Positions 1 through 5,206 of a DNA stretch of 5,524 nt are shown here, piece after piece. This DNA is from Deinococcus frigens DSM 12807 (GTDB taxonomy: Bacteria > Deinococcota > Deinococci > Deinococcales > Deinococcaceae), in NCBI RefSeq assembly GCF_000701425.1, contig NZ_JNIW01000109.1, forward strand, positions 1 through 5,524. The letters are read 5' to 3'. Every line of letters begins with the position of its first letter. Within the stretch, counting starts at the first letter, position 1. The notes beneath the pieces were generated by a model, which was not told where the DNA came from, did no database searches, and worked only from the letters and a program-made list of their open reading frames with translations. The translations under genes and the position numbers were made by a program.

Positions 1-6
1 TTGCAT

Positions 7-35
7 CCACTTTTCAAAGCTTTTTTTGAAGTTGG
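7..35 (+). other. Hairpin in the 23S-5S rRNA spacer
   Basis: An imperfect inverted repeat lies just upstream of the 5S gene. TTCAAA (13-18) pairs with TTTGAA (25-30) around a 6-nt loop, and CCAC (7-10) pairs with the G at 31 and TGG (33-35) once small bulges are allowed. The position between 23S (outside the window) and 5S suggests a pre-rRNA processing stem or the extreme end of the 23S precursor; this role is inferred from position only. No conserved 23S 3'-end sequence was recognised in these 49 bases. Confidence 0.4.
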
Positions 36-49
36 ACCCACAAATGCAG

Positions 50-172
50 ACACCCCCGTGCCCACAGCGCTGTGGACCCACCCCATCCCATGCCGAACTG
101 GGCCGTGAAACACAGCCGCGCCAATGATACTCGGATGGCAGCATCCCGGAAAAGTCGGTCAGTGCGGGGGTT
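50..172 (+). rRNA. rrf: 5S ribosomal RNA
   Basis: This is the 5S rRNA of the large ribosomal subunit, of Deinococcus type. The closing helix I is visible: bases 52-60 pair with 163-171, including CCCCC (53-57) with GGGGG (166-170). The interior carries the well-conserved blocks CCCATGCCGAACTGGG (87-102), GTGAAAC (105-111) and GATACT with the following CGG (125-133). The exact ends are set by the helix I pairing and may be off by one or two bases. The gene is presumably the distal part of a 23S-5S-tRNA-Gly transcript, since no promoter is visible in the 49 bases upstream. A pyrimidine-rich run (171-190) follows immediately. Confidence 0.95.
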
Positions 173-191
173 TTTCCTTTTTTCTTGTTTC

Positions 192-212
192 ACGCATCGC
201 TATGCGGTGCGT
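192..212 (+). other. Hairpin between 5S rRNA and tRNA-Gly
   Basis: A compact stem-loop: ACGCATCGC (192-200) pairs with GCGGTGCGT (204-212) over 9 bp (one pair is T-G) with the 3-nt loop TAT. It follows the T-rich run after 5S and ends 5 nt before the first base of the tRNA. The likely role is an RNA-processing signal separating 5S from tRNA-Gly. A partial terminator is the alternative, but the downstream tract TCTTCT is weak and the tRNA needs read-through because no promoter is seen for it. Confidence 0.5.
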
Positions 213-216
213 CTTC

Positions 217-294
<78 letters not shown>

Positions 295-308
295 ACCTGT
301 TCTTGAAC

Positions 309-339
309 GGCCCCCTCCGCAATGGAGGGGGCTTTTCTC
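309..339 (+). terminator. Rho-independent terminator of the rRNA/tRNA operon
   Basis: A near-perfect GC-rich stem, GCCCCCTCC (310-318) with GGAGGGGGC (324-332), closes a 5-nt loop (GCAAT) and is followed by TTTTCTCTT. This is a canonical intrinsic terminator in the + direction, 16 nt after the tRNA CCA end. In the minus direction the hairpin is followed by GTTC rather than a T-run. It could still slow transcripts arriving from the convergent PPK2 gene, whose stop lies less than 20 nt away, but it should work mainly on the rRNA side. Confidence 0.92.
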
Positions 340-356
340 TTGTCGCGTCGCGCGTT

Positions 357-1163
357 CTATTTAATCTTAATGCTGTCTGGGTCCAGATCGGTTTCTGGGA
401 ACTGAGGGTTCATGTCTTTCAGGGTCTCCAGGATGATCTGACTGATCAAGACGTTGCGAAACCATTTGCGGTCGGCAGGAATGACGTACCACGGGGCCTG
501 CACGGTGCTGGTAGTCAGGGCATCCTGATAGGCGGGTGTGTGCTGATCCCACAGCGCGCGTTCCTCCAGATCGCCCGCACTGAACTTCCACAGCTTGTCG
601 GGATCATCCAGGCGGTCTTGCAGCCGCTGCTCCTGCTCTTGCTTGCTGACGTGCAGATAAAACTTGAGGACGCGCGTGCCGGTGTCGTTTAGCAGCGCCT
701 CGAAATTGCGGATGTGGTCCAGACGCTGCTGGGCGGTGCGGTCGTCGATGATGTCGTGGACTCGGGTCACCAAAACGTCCTCGTAGTGGCTGCGGTTAAA
801 GACGGCCACCATGCCCCTCTTGGGCGTCTTGGCGTGAATGCGCCACAGGAAATCGTGGGCCAGTTCTTCCTCGGAAGGGACTTTAAAGTTGGCGATGTGG
901 ACGCCGTTGGGATTAAAGGCACCGATCACATGCTTGACCGTGCCGTCCTTGCCCCCCGCGTCCCGTGCCTGCAAGACGATCAGCAGGGCCTGTTTGTTCT
1001 CGGCATACAGCCGTTCTTGCCAGTGGGCCAGCTCATCGGCGAGTGCTTTGGTCCACGCCTTGCCCTCACTTTTGTCCAGACCGTCGTCCTCGTCGGTCTT
1101 CCAATTTTTAAGCTTGACATTTTTGCCGACTTTCACGCGGTAGCCTTCGGTCTTCAGGTCCAT
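357..1163 (-). CDS. ppk2: Polyphosphate kinase 2 (PPK2), class III-like polyP:nucleotide phosphotransferase
   Basis: A 268-residue cytoplasmic P-loop kinase that transfers phosphate from polyphosphate to nucleotides. Class III members accept both NMP and NDP, so they can make ATP from AMP plus polyP. Visible motifs are the Walker A region QARDAGGKDGT (residues 65-75, with G70-G71-K72), a Walker B-type segment FNRSHYEDVLVTRVH (122-136), the WKFSAGDLEER lid region, and the C-terminal APWYVIPADRKWFRN and KDMNPQFP. Length and sequence resemble the class III PPK2 of Deinococcus radiodurans as I remember it. The frame is open for 24 more codons upstream (to 1235), but the family N-terminus (EGYRVKVGK...) fits the ATG at 1163, and a TAGCCT box sits 7 nt before it. 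The Walker A loop reads D-A-G-G-K where most relatives have D-A-A-G-K, a conservative change. The gene is divergent from the methyltransferase and unlikely to share its function. Confidence 0.95.
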   Translation of the reverse strand: MDLKTEGYRVKVGKNVKLKNWKTDEDDGLDKSEGKAWTKALADELAHWQERLYAENKQALLIVLQARDAGGKDGTVKHVIGAFNPNGVHIANFKVPSEEELAHDFLWRIHAKTPKRGMVAVFNRSHYEDVLVTRVHDIIDDRTAQQRLDHIRNFEALLNDTGTRVLKFYLHVSKQEQEQRLQDRLDDPDKLWKFSAGDLEERALWDQHTPAYQDALTTSTVQAPWYVIPADRKWFRNVLISQIILETLKDMNPQFPETDLDPDSIKIK

Positions 1164-1170
1164 GCCCGTG

Positions 1171-1176
1171 AGGCTA
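1171..1176 (-). promoter_or_regulatory. Candidate -10 box for a leaderless ppk2 transcript
   Basis: On the minus strand TAGCCT (TANNNT consensus) ends exactly 7 nt before the ppk2 ATG, and no Shine-Dalgarno sequence lies between them. In Deinococcus many mRNAs are leaderless, with a TANNNT box at this distance, so transcription would start at or next to the A of the ATG. No clear -35 hexamer is seen. The same hexamer at the same distance precedes the Nudix gene in this window. Confidence 0.5.
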
Positions 1177-1280
1177 GCACCTGCGAGCTGCCGGTCCGGG
1201 ACGCTTCCCTGGCATATCCTGAAGAGATGCGGCAACCTTCAAACGATTGGGATGATTTCGCCAGGTGTGCTGGGTGATTG

Positions 1281-3125
1281 ATGACGGATGCTGACCGCCG
1301 CTATGACCATCTGGACCGCGAGGCGCTGATCAAGTTGCTGGAAAAACACGCCGCCGCTCAGACCTTTGGTCTGGTCTGGGAGCGCGGCGAAGAGACGGGG
1401 CCTGATGCCGTGGCACTACACTTTGACGCAGGTCTGAGCGTGGGCGACGCGCCGTATCGCCACCTTATCGTCGAGGGCGACAATCTGGACGCCCTGCGCT
1501 TCTTGCAACTGACCCATCAGGGCAGGGTCAAGTGCATCTATATTGACCCGCCGTACAACACCGGGGGCCAGGAACTCGCCTACCATGACCGCTATCACGG
1601 TAAGGACGACGCCTACCGGCATTCGGCTTGGCTGGAATTCATGGCCCAGCGTCTGAATCTGGCGCGTGAGTTGCTCACCCCGGACGGCGTGCTGTTCGTT
1701 TCTATCGACGACTACGAGGTGGCCCGCCTGACCCTGCTGCTGGACGGGGTGTTTCCGGGGGGCAAGGTGGGAACCTTGGTGTGGCGGCGGCGTTCGGGCA
1801 GCAATGACGTGCCCGCCAGCTTTCTGAGCGTCGATCACGAGTACGTGCTGTGCTACGCCCACCCCGGCTTCTCATTCGCCGGGCTGGACAAGGACCTGTC
1901 GGGCTACAAGGACCATGATCCGGGCCACCCCGAGCCATGGAAACGCGGCGATCTGTCCAAAGCGCACGACTACCGCGCCCGCCCGAATGGGTTCTACCCC
2001 ATTCACAATCCAATTGAGGACATCTGGTACGCGCCCAACCCCAAGCGGGTCTGGGCCTTCGCCTCCGAGCGGTACGTCAAACAGGGCCAGAAGCTGCGGC
2101 GTGAAACGATGGAGCAACTGATCCGCGAGGGGCGGGTGATCTTTCCGAAAAAAGACCGCACTGCCGTTTATGTCACGCTCGAGGAGTTGCGCGCCGCCAT
2201 CGTGAAGGGCGACGCCCCGCATTTCCTCCAGCTCGGCCTGTACGACACGCCCGCAGAGGAAACTGCGTATCTGGCGCAGTATGTCGGCAAACGCCTGGGC
2301 TACGGCACGCCGGGTTACAAGCGCTTTCGCTCGGAGGTCAGGCGGGCGAACAAGCCTCTTTCGAGCTGGATCGTGGGCATGAAGGAGGAAGGCGAGCAAG
2401 ACCGGACGGTGCTGCGCAGCGGCCTGAATGCCGAGGGCACCGCGCTGCTGGGGCAGATGCTCCAGTCGGCGGGCGTGGGCTTCAGCTATCCCAAACCGCT
2501 GTCGCTGATCCAGACCCTGATCGCGCAGGCCACCGGCCCGGACGACACCGTGCTGGATTTCTTCGCGGGCAGCGGGACCACGGCGCACGCGGTCCTGGCG
2601 CTGAATGCCGCCGATCACACCTCAAATCGCCGCTTTATCCTGGTGTCTTCCACCGAGGCCACGGCGCAGGAGCCAGCCAGGAATCTGTGCCAGTCCGTGA
2701 CCCGTGAGCGGGTGGGGCGGGCCATTCAGGGCTACACCCACCGCACCCGCTCCGGCCCGGTGGATGTGCCGGGACTGGGAGGGGAGTTTGCCTATCTGCG
2801 TGCGGCCCACCTCCTGACCGGGGAGACGGCACACCAGCAGATCTGGTTTGCCCTGCAACTGCGTCACCTTCAGGTCTTGGGACACTATTGCCCGGACCGC
2901 GCCCTTCAGCAACAGTGGACCGCTGATCTGGTACTGCTGTATTTAACCGAAACCAGCCGTGAAGTGCTAGACGAAGTTGAGCGATTGGCGAGGAAGGCGG
3001 GGCGGCCCGTGACCGTTTACACCTGGCAGGCGGAGGAGGTGGAGGCGGCCACCATGCTGGAGAATGTCGCCGTCTGCTCCCTTCCAGCCGAGTTGCGAGA
3101 GGCTTTTGGAGGAACATGCCCCTGA
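1281..3125 (+). CDS. Site-specific DNA-methyltransferase, beta class, type III Mod-like (probably N6-adenine)
   Basis: A 614-residue DNA methyltransferase that would transfer a methyl group from SAM, probably to N6 of adenine within a specific site. Counting from the ATG at 1281, the N-terminus carries the LIVEGDNLDAL segment (63-73), then catalytic motif IV DPPY with NTGG (89-96), motifs V-VI around LTPDGVLFVSIDDYEVARL (132-150) and a motif VIII-like DHEYVLCY (185-192). A long region (about 200-400) is the probable target-recognition domain. Next come motif X (PKP, 404-406) and the SAM-binding motif I LDFFAGSGTT (425-434). IV-to-VIII before X-I is the beta-class order used by type III Mod and many adenine MTases. 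The roughly 130-residue tail (YLRAAH..., YTWQAEE...) resembles the C-terminus of a family of large solitary-looking MTases. A TTG at 1278 abuts the ATG and is an equally possible start. No strong RBS is seen: AGGTG (1263-1267) is the best match. It overlaps the next gene by 10 nt. All catalytic motifs look intact. Confidence 0.93.
   Translation: MTDADRRYDHLDREALIKLLEKHAAAQTFGLVWERGEETGPDAVALHFDAGLSVGDAPYRHLIVEGDNLDALRFLQLTHQGRVKCIYIDPPYNTGGQELAYHDRYHGKDDAYRHSAWLEFMAQRLNLARELLTPDGVLFVSIDDYEVARLTLLLDGVFPGGKVGTLVWRRRSGSNDVPASFLSVDHEYVLCYAHPGFSFAGLDKDLSGYKDHDPGHPEPWKRGDLSKAHDYRARPNGFYPIHNPIEDIWYAPNPKRVWAFASERYVKQGQKLRRETMEQLIREGRVIFPKKDRTAVYVTLEELRAAIVKGDAPHFLQLGLYDTPAEETAYLAQYVGKRLGYGTPGYKRFRSEVRRANKPLSSWIVGMKEEGEQDRTVLRSGLNAEGTALLGQMLQSAGVGFSYPKPLSLIQTLIAQATGPDDTVLDFFAGSGTTAHAVLALNAADHTSNRRFILVSSTEATAQEPARNLCQSVTRERVGRAIQGYTHRTRSGPVDVPGLGGEFAYLRAAHLLTGETAHQQIWFALQLRHLQVLGHYCPDRALQQQWTADLVLLYLTETSREVLDEVERLARKAGRPVTVYTWQAEEVEAATMLENVAVCSLPAELREAFGGTCP
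3108..3112 (+). promoter_or_regulatory. Shine-Dalgarno site of the nuclease-like gene
   Basis: GGAGG within TTTTGGAGGAACATG is the strongest ribosome-binding match among the genes here. It lies inside the last codons of the methyltransferase and only 3 nt from the ATG at 3116, which is short. It supports that ATG as the start and indicates translation coupled to, or re-initiated from, the methyltransferase reading frame. Confidence 0.65.
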
Positions 3126-3724
3126 CCGCCGCCGACGCCATTCCCCTGCGCGATCTGGTGTCGGAGGAGATGGTGGGGGCGGCGGCCATCACCTGCGCCC
3201 GCCTGCTGCCGCATGTCCGGGACCGGGCCGATCTGCATGGTCGCGATCCGCTGGAGAAATACCACAACCTGCTGATGGGCGAGGTGGCCGAACTGGCGGT
3301 GATCGCGTACCTGACGGGCCAGGGCAAGTCCGCCGTCTCCGCCGTGGACAAGGCCGCCACGACGCCCGACGCGGGCCACGATCTCCTCGTGTGCCGGGAA
3401 AACGGCACGGCGGCGAAGTGTTCGGTGAAGTCCTCGCTGTCGTACCGGCATGGCATCGGGGCGATTCCGGGGCAGTTCCGGCCCGCCTTCAACCGCCGGG
3501 AGCCGCGCGACATCAACATCCAGGTGTACTTCCACTACCGGCTGGACAGCGAGCCGAGAACGACTGTGGCGGCCTCGACCCACGCGTACATCATCGGCTG
3601 GGCCTCCGAGAAAAAGTTACTGGATTCGGGATTTATCGTTTATAACGGTGAGAAACGGCGGGTGGCCGATCTGAAACTGGCCGATCTGTCACCGATGGCT
3701 GAACTGCTGCCGCTGCTGTCGTAA
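3116..3724 (+). CDS. Putative PD-(D/E)XK-type nuclease, candidate restriction partner of the methyltransferase
   Basis: I do not recognise a named family for this 202-residue protein. What can be seen is a core compatible with a PD-(D/E)XK nuclease: a helix with [12 protein letters not shown] (55-66, E56 and E59), a strand-like HDLLV preceded by TTPDAG (82-92, D85 and D89), then KCSVKSS (101-107) with K105. In the classic motif an acidic residue sits two before the lysine; here it is S103, as in variants of the superfamily written xVKSS where the acid has moved, perhaps to E56/E59. Two further strands follow (INIQVYFHY 133-141; AYIIGWAS 157-164). There is no signal peptide, membrane segment, helicase motif or HNH. 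It starts 10 nt inside the end of the methyltransferase gene, so both are in one operon. That context makes a restriction endonuclease the leading guess. A DNA-binding accessory or specificity protein is the main alternative. Nuclease fold is inference; activity is unproven. Confidence 0.65.
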   Translation: MPLTAADAIPLRDLVSEEMVGAAAITCARLLPHVRDRADLHGRDPLEKYHNLLMGEVAELAVIAYLTGQGKSAVSAVDKAATTPDAGHDLLVCRENGTAAKCSVKSSLSYRHGIGAIPGQFRPAFNRREPRDINIQVYFHYRLDSEPRTTVAASTHAYIIGWASEKKLLDSGFIVYNGEKRRVADLKLADLSPMAELLPLLS

Positions 3725-3770
3725 AGGGTTGGTCGTGGCAAGCCCCACAGCCCCTCCCCGCTTTTCGCCG

Positions 3771-3776
3771 TAGCCT
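3771..3776 (+). promoter_or_regulatory. Candidate -10 box for a leaderless Nudix-SDR transcript
   Basis: TAGCCT, a TANNNT box, lies exactly 7 nt before the Nudix ATG at 3784. The intervening GGGCCGC has no Shine-Dalgarno character. The arrangement is identical in hexamer and spacing to the one before ppk2, as expected for a Deinococcus leaderless promoter. No convincing -35 hexamer is visible. It would make the Nudix-SDR pair independent of the methyltransferase unit that ends 46 nt upstream. Confidence 0.5.
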
Positions 3777-3783
3777 GGGCCGC

Positions 3784-4191
3784 ATGGACAGGCCGTTGGT
3801 GTGTGTGGGGGCGCTGGTTTCGGACCGGGCGGGGCGCGTGTTGCTGGTCCGGACGACCAAGTGGCGCGGATTGTGGGGCGTGCCAGGGGGCAAGGTGGAC
3901 TGGGGCGAGACCCTGCTGGACGCCGTGGCCCGCGAGTTCCGCGAGGAAACCGGGCTGGTGCTGTTAGACATCCGCTCCGCCCAGACGCAGGAGGCGATCC
4001 TCTCGCCGGAGTTTCACAAGGCCAGTCACATGCTGCTCTTTGATTACTTTGCCCGCACAGACAAGACCGAGATCACGCCCAACGAGGAAATCGAGGAATG
4101 GGTCTGGGTCACGCTGGCCGGGGCCGCCGTCTACCCGCTGAACACCTACACGCAAACGCTGGTGGAACTGGCCCAGCGCGAGGAAAAGTGA
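3784..4191 (+). CDS. Nudix hydrolase
   Basis: A 135-residue protein of one Nudix domain, which hydrolyses a nucleoside diphosphate linked to another group (the substrate is not readable from the sequence). The Nudix box is perfect: G36, five residues, E42, seven residues, R50-E51, then E54-E55 and G57-L58, with the metal-binding glutamates in REFREETG. The region before it ([17 protein letters not shown], then WGVPGGKV) is the usual beta-strand lead-in of MutT/NUDT-type enzymes, and W30-G-V-P is intact. Length is normal for a stand-alone Nudix enzyme. The stop codon overlaps the start of the SDR gene (GTGA), so the two are translationally coupled. Deinococcus genomes are rich in Nudix genes, and most have no assigned substrate; candidates include oxidised nucleotides, nucleotide sugars or a pterin triphosphate, none favoured by visible residues. 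Confidence 0.94.
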   Translation: MDRPLVCVGALVSDRAGRVLLVRTTKWRGLWGVPGGKVDWGETLLDAVAREFREETGLVLLDIRSAQTQEAILSPEFHKASHMLLFDYFARTDKTEITPNEEIEEWVWVTLAGAAVYPLNTYTQTLVELAQREEK

Positions 4192-4904
4192 AGGGAACGG
4201 CGCTGGTCACCGGCTCGGCCCACGGCATTGGGCGGGCGCTGGCCGTCGCGCTGGCACAGGAGGGTTACGGCATCGCGGTGCATTACCGGAGCAGCGCGGA
4301 GCGGGCCGAGGAAACTGCGCAACGGTGCGAGGCGGCGGGCGTGCAGGCCGTGACCTTGCAGGCCGATCTCACCGATCCCGCCCAGGCCCGTGAGGTGGTG
4401 CGGCAGGCACACGCCGCCTTTGCCGGATCGCCGCTGGCCGTGCTGGTCAACAACGTGGGCAATTATGTGAATAAGCCGCTGCTGGACACCACCGACGCCG
4501 AATGGGCCGAGATGCTGGGCAGCAACCTGGGTGCCACCTTCGCCACCTGCCAGGAGGCTGCGCCGCTGATGCAGGCGGTGGGCTTCGGGCGCATCGTCAA
4601 CCTGGGCTACGCGGGCGCACGCAACCTGACGGCGCGGCCCGGCATCGTGCCGTATGTGATCGCCAAGACCGGCGTGCTGCAAGTGTCGCGCTCGCTGGCG
4701 GCGGTGCTGGCGGGCAGCGGGGTCAGCGTGAACGTGGTCAGCCCCGGCGTGATTGACACCAGCGTGTCCCAGCCCCTACGCGAGATTCCTGCCGGGCGCG
4801 CGGGAACGGTGGCCGAACTGGTGGACGCCGCGCTGTACTTTGTGCGGGCCAGCGACTACGTGACCGGGCAGGAATTGGAAGTGGCCGGGGGCTGGAACCT
4901 CTAA
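4188..4904 (+). CDS. Short-chain dehydrogenase/reductase (SDR) with atypical active site
   Basis: A 238-residue classical-length SDR, an NAD(P)H-dependent oxidoreductase. It has TGSAHGIG (residues 8-15, cofactor loop), HYRSS after beta-2 (32-36, where R34 and the serines favour NADPH), D60, NNVG (88-91), N113, Y156-x3-K160, SPG (185-187) and the usual end [10 protein letters not shown]. The catalytic serine expected about 13 residues before the tyrosine is missing: the segment reads [10 protein letters not shown], with Y141 or G143 in its place and about two extra residues before Y156. Start: GTG at 4188, with GAGG (4180-4183) 4 nt upstream; it overlaps the Nudix stop as GTGA. The frame is open further upstream to 4098 inside the Nudix gene, but the SDR fold begins at this GTG (VKGTALVTG). 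The HYRSSAE segment and the altered serine site recall pteridine reductase-like SDRs; substrate unknown. Confidence 0.92.
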   Translation: MKGTALVTGSAHGIGRALAVALAQEGYGIAVHYRSSAERAEETAQRCEAAGVQAVTLQADLTDPAQAREVVRQAHAAFAGSPLAVLVNNVGNYVNKPLLDTTDAEWAEMLGSNLGATFATCQEAAPLMQAVGFGRIVNLGYAGARNLTARPGIVPYVIAKTGVLQVSRSLAAVLAGSGVSVNVVSPGVIDTSVSQPLREIPAGRAGTVAELVDAALYFVRASDYVTGQELEVAGGWNL

Positions 4905-5206
4905 CCAGGCTGTGAATCTCCTGATCTGGTCCGTCTGATGGCTGGATTACTAGCGAATGCCCCCTCAGATGGACGTTAAAACATGAGGGATTATGAGTGA
5001 ATGCTGATCTGCGAAACGTTGGTGGCATTACTGGGTGAGAATCCACAGAAGCTACTCTGCTTTGCTGGAGGGCAGGTCATCTGGCAGTGACTGGCCTTTT
5101 CTCAAGGCGCGTCGGATTTTTCACCACATGCAATATCCCGTGCGTTTATGATTCCTTCAGTTTCCAGACCACAGTTCAGATTGAGCGCCTGGCGGCCTGA
5201 CAAATT
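4905..5206. other. Gene-poor, lower-GC stretch between the SDR gene and the transposase
   Basis: No convincing gene is found in these 302 bases. Base composition is visibly poorer in GC than on either side (for example TTAAAACATGAGGGATTATG and GACAAATTTTATG), and reading frames are short. The only small frame with a plausible start is 5001-5090 (29 codons), with no family resemblance. It contains a gapped inverted repeat (4929-4974) and a weak hairpin-plus-T-run (GGTCA 5075-5079, TGACT 5088-5092, then GGCCTTTTC). Part of it may be a decayed gene or the flank of the insertion sequence. Confidence 0.6.
4929..4974. repeat. Gapped inverted repeat downstream of the SDR gene
   Basis: GTCCGTCTGA (4929-4938) can pair with TCAGATGGAC (4965-4974) over 10 bp with one G-T pair, across a 26-nt spacer. 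Overlapping it, CCCTCA (4962-4967) is also complementary to TGAGGG (4984-4989), so two mutually exclusive stems are possible. There is no T-run after either stem, so an ordinary intrinsic terminator is unlikely. It may be an mRNA 3'-end structure or a remnant of a mobile-element end. Confidence 0.4.

Noticed and set aside
714..1277. A long open frame on + opposite ppk2 (187 codons) that ends just before the methyltransferase.
   Set aside because: It is antisense to a clear PPK2 with intact motifs, its protein matches no family I know, and GC-rich third positions generate such frames.
1872..2618. A 248-codon open frame antisense to the methyltransferase.
   Set aside because: The + strand carries continuous methyltransferase motifs over the same bases; the antisense protein is low-complexity in character and has no recognisable domain.
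3725..3783. GTGGCAAGCCCCAC (3735-3748) as a terminator between the nuclease-like gene and Nudix.
   Set aside because: Only four pairs can form and no T-run follows directly.
5001..5090. A 29-codon frame (ATG at 5001, TGA at 5090) after GAGGGA.
   Set aside because: It is too short, has no recognised similarity, and its neighbourhood reads as non-coding; kept only as a remark on the intergenic stretch.
5072..5103. GGTCA/TGACT hairpin followed by GGCCTTTTC as a terminator for the SDR operon.
   Set aside because: The stem is only 5 bp including a G-T pair and lies about 170 nt after the SDR stop; not strong enough to call.
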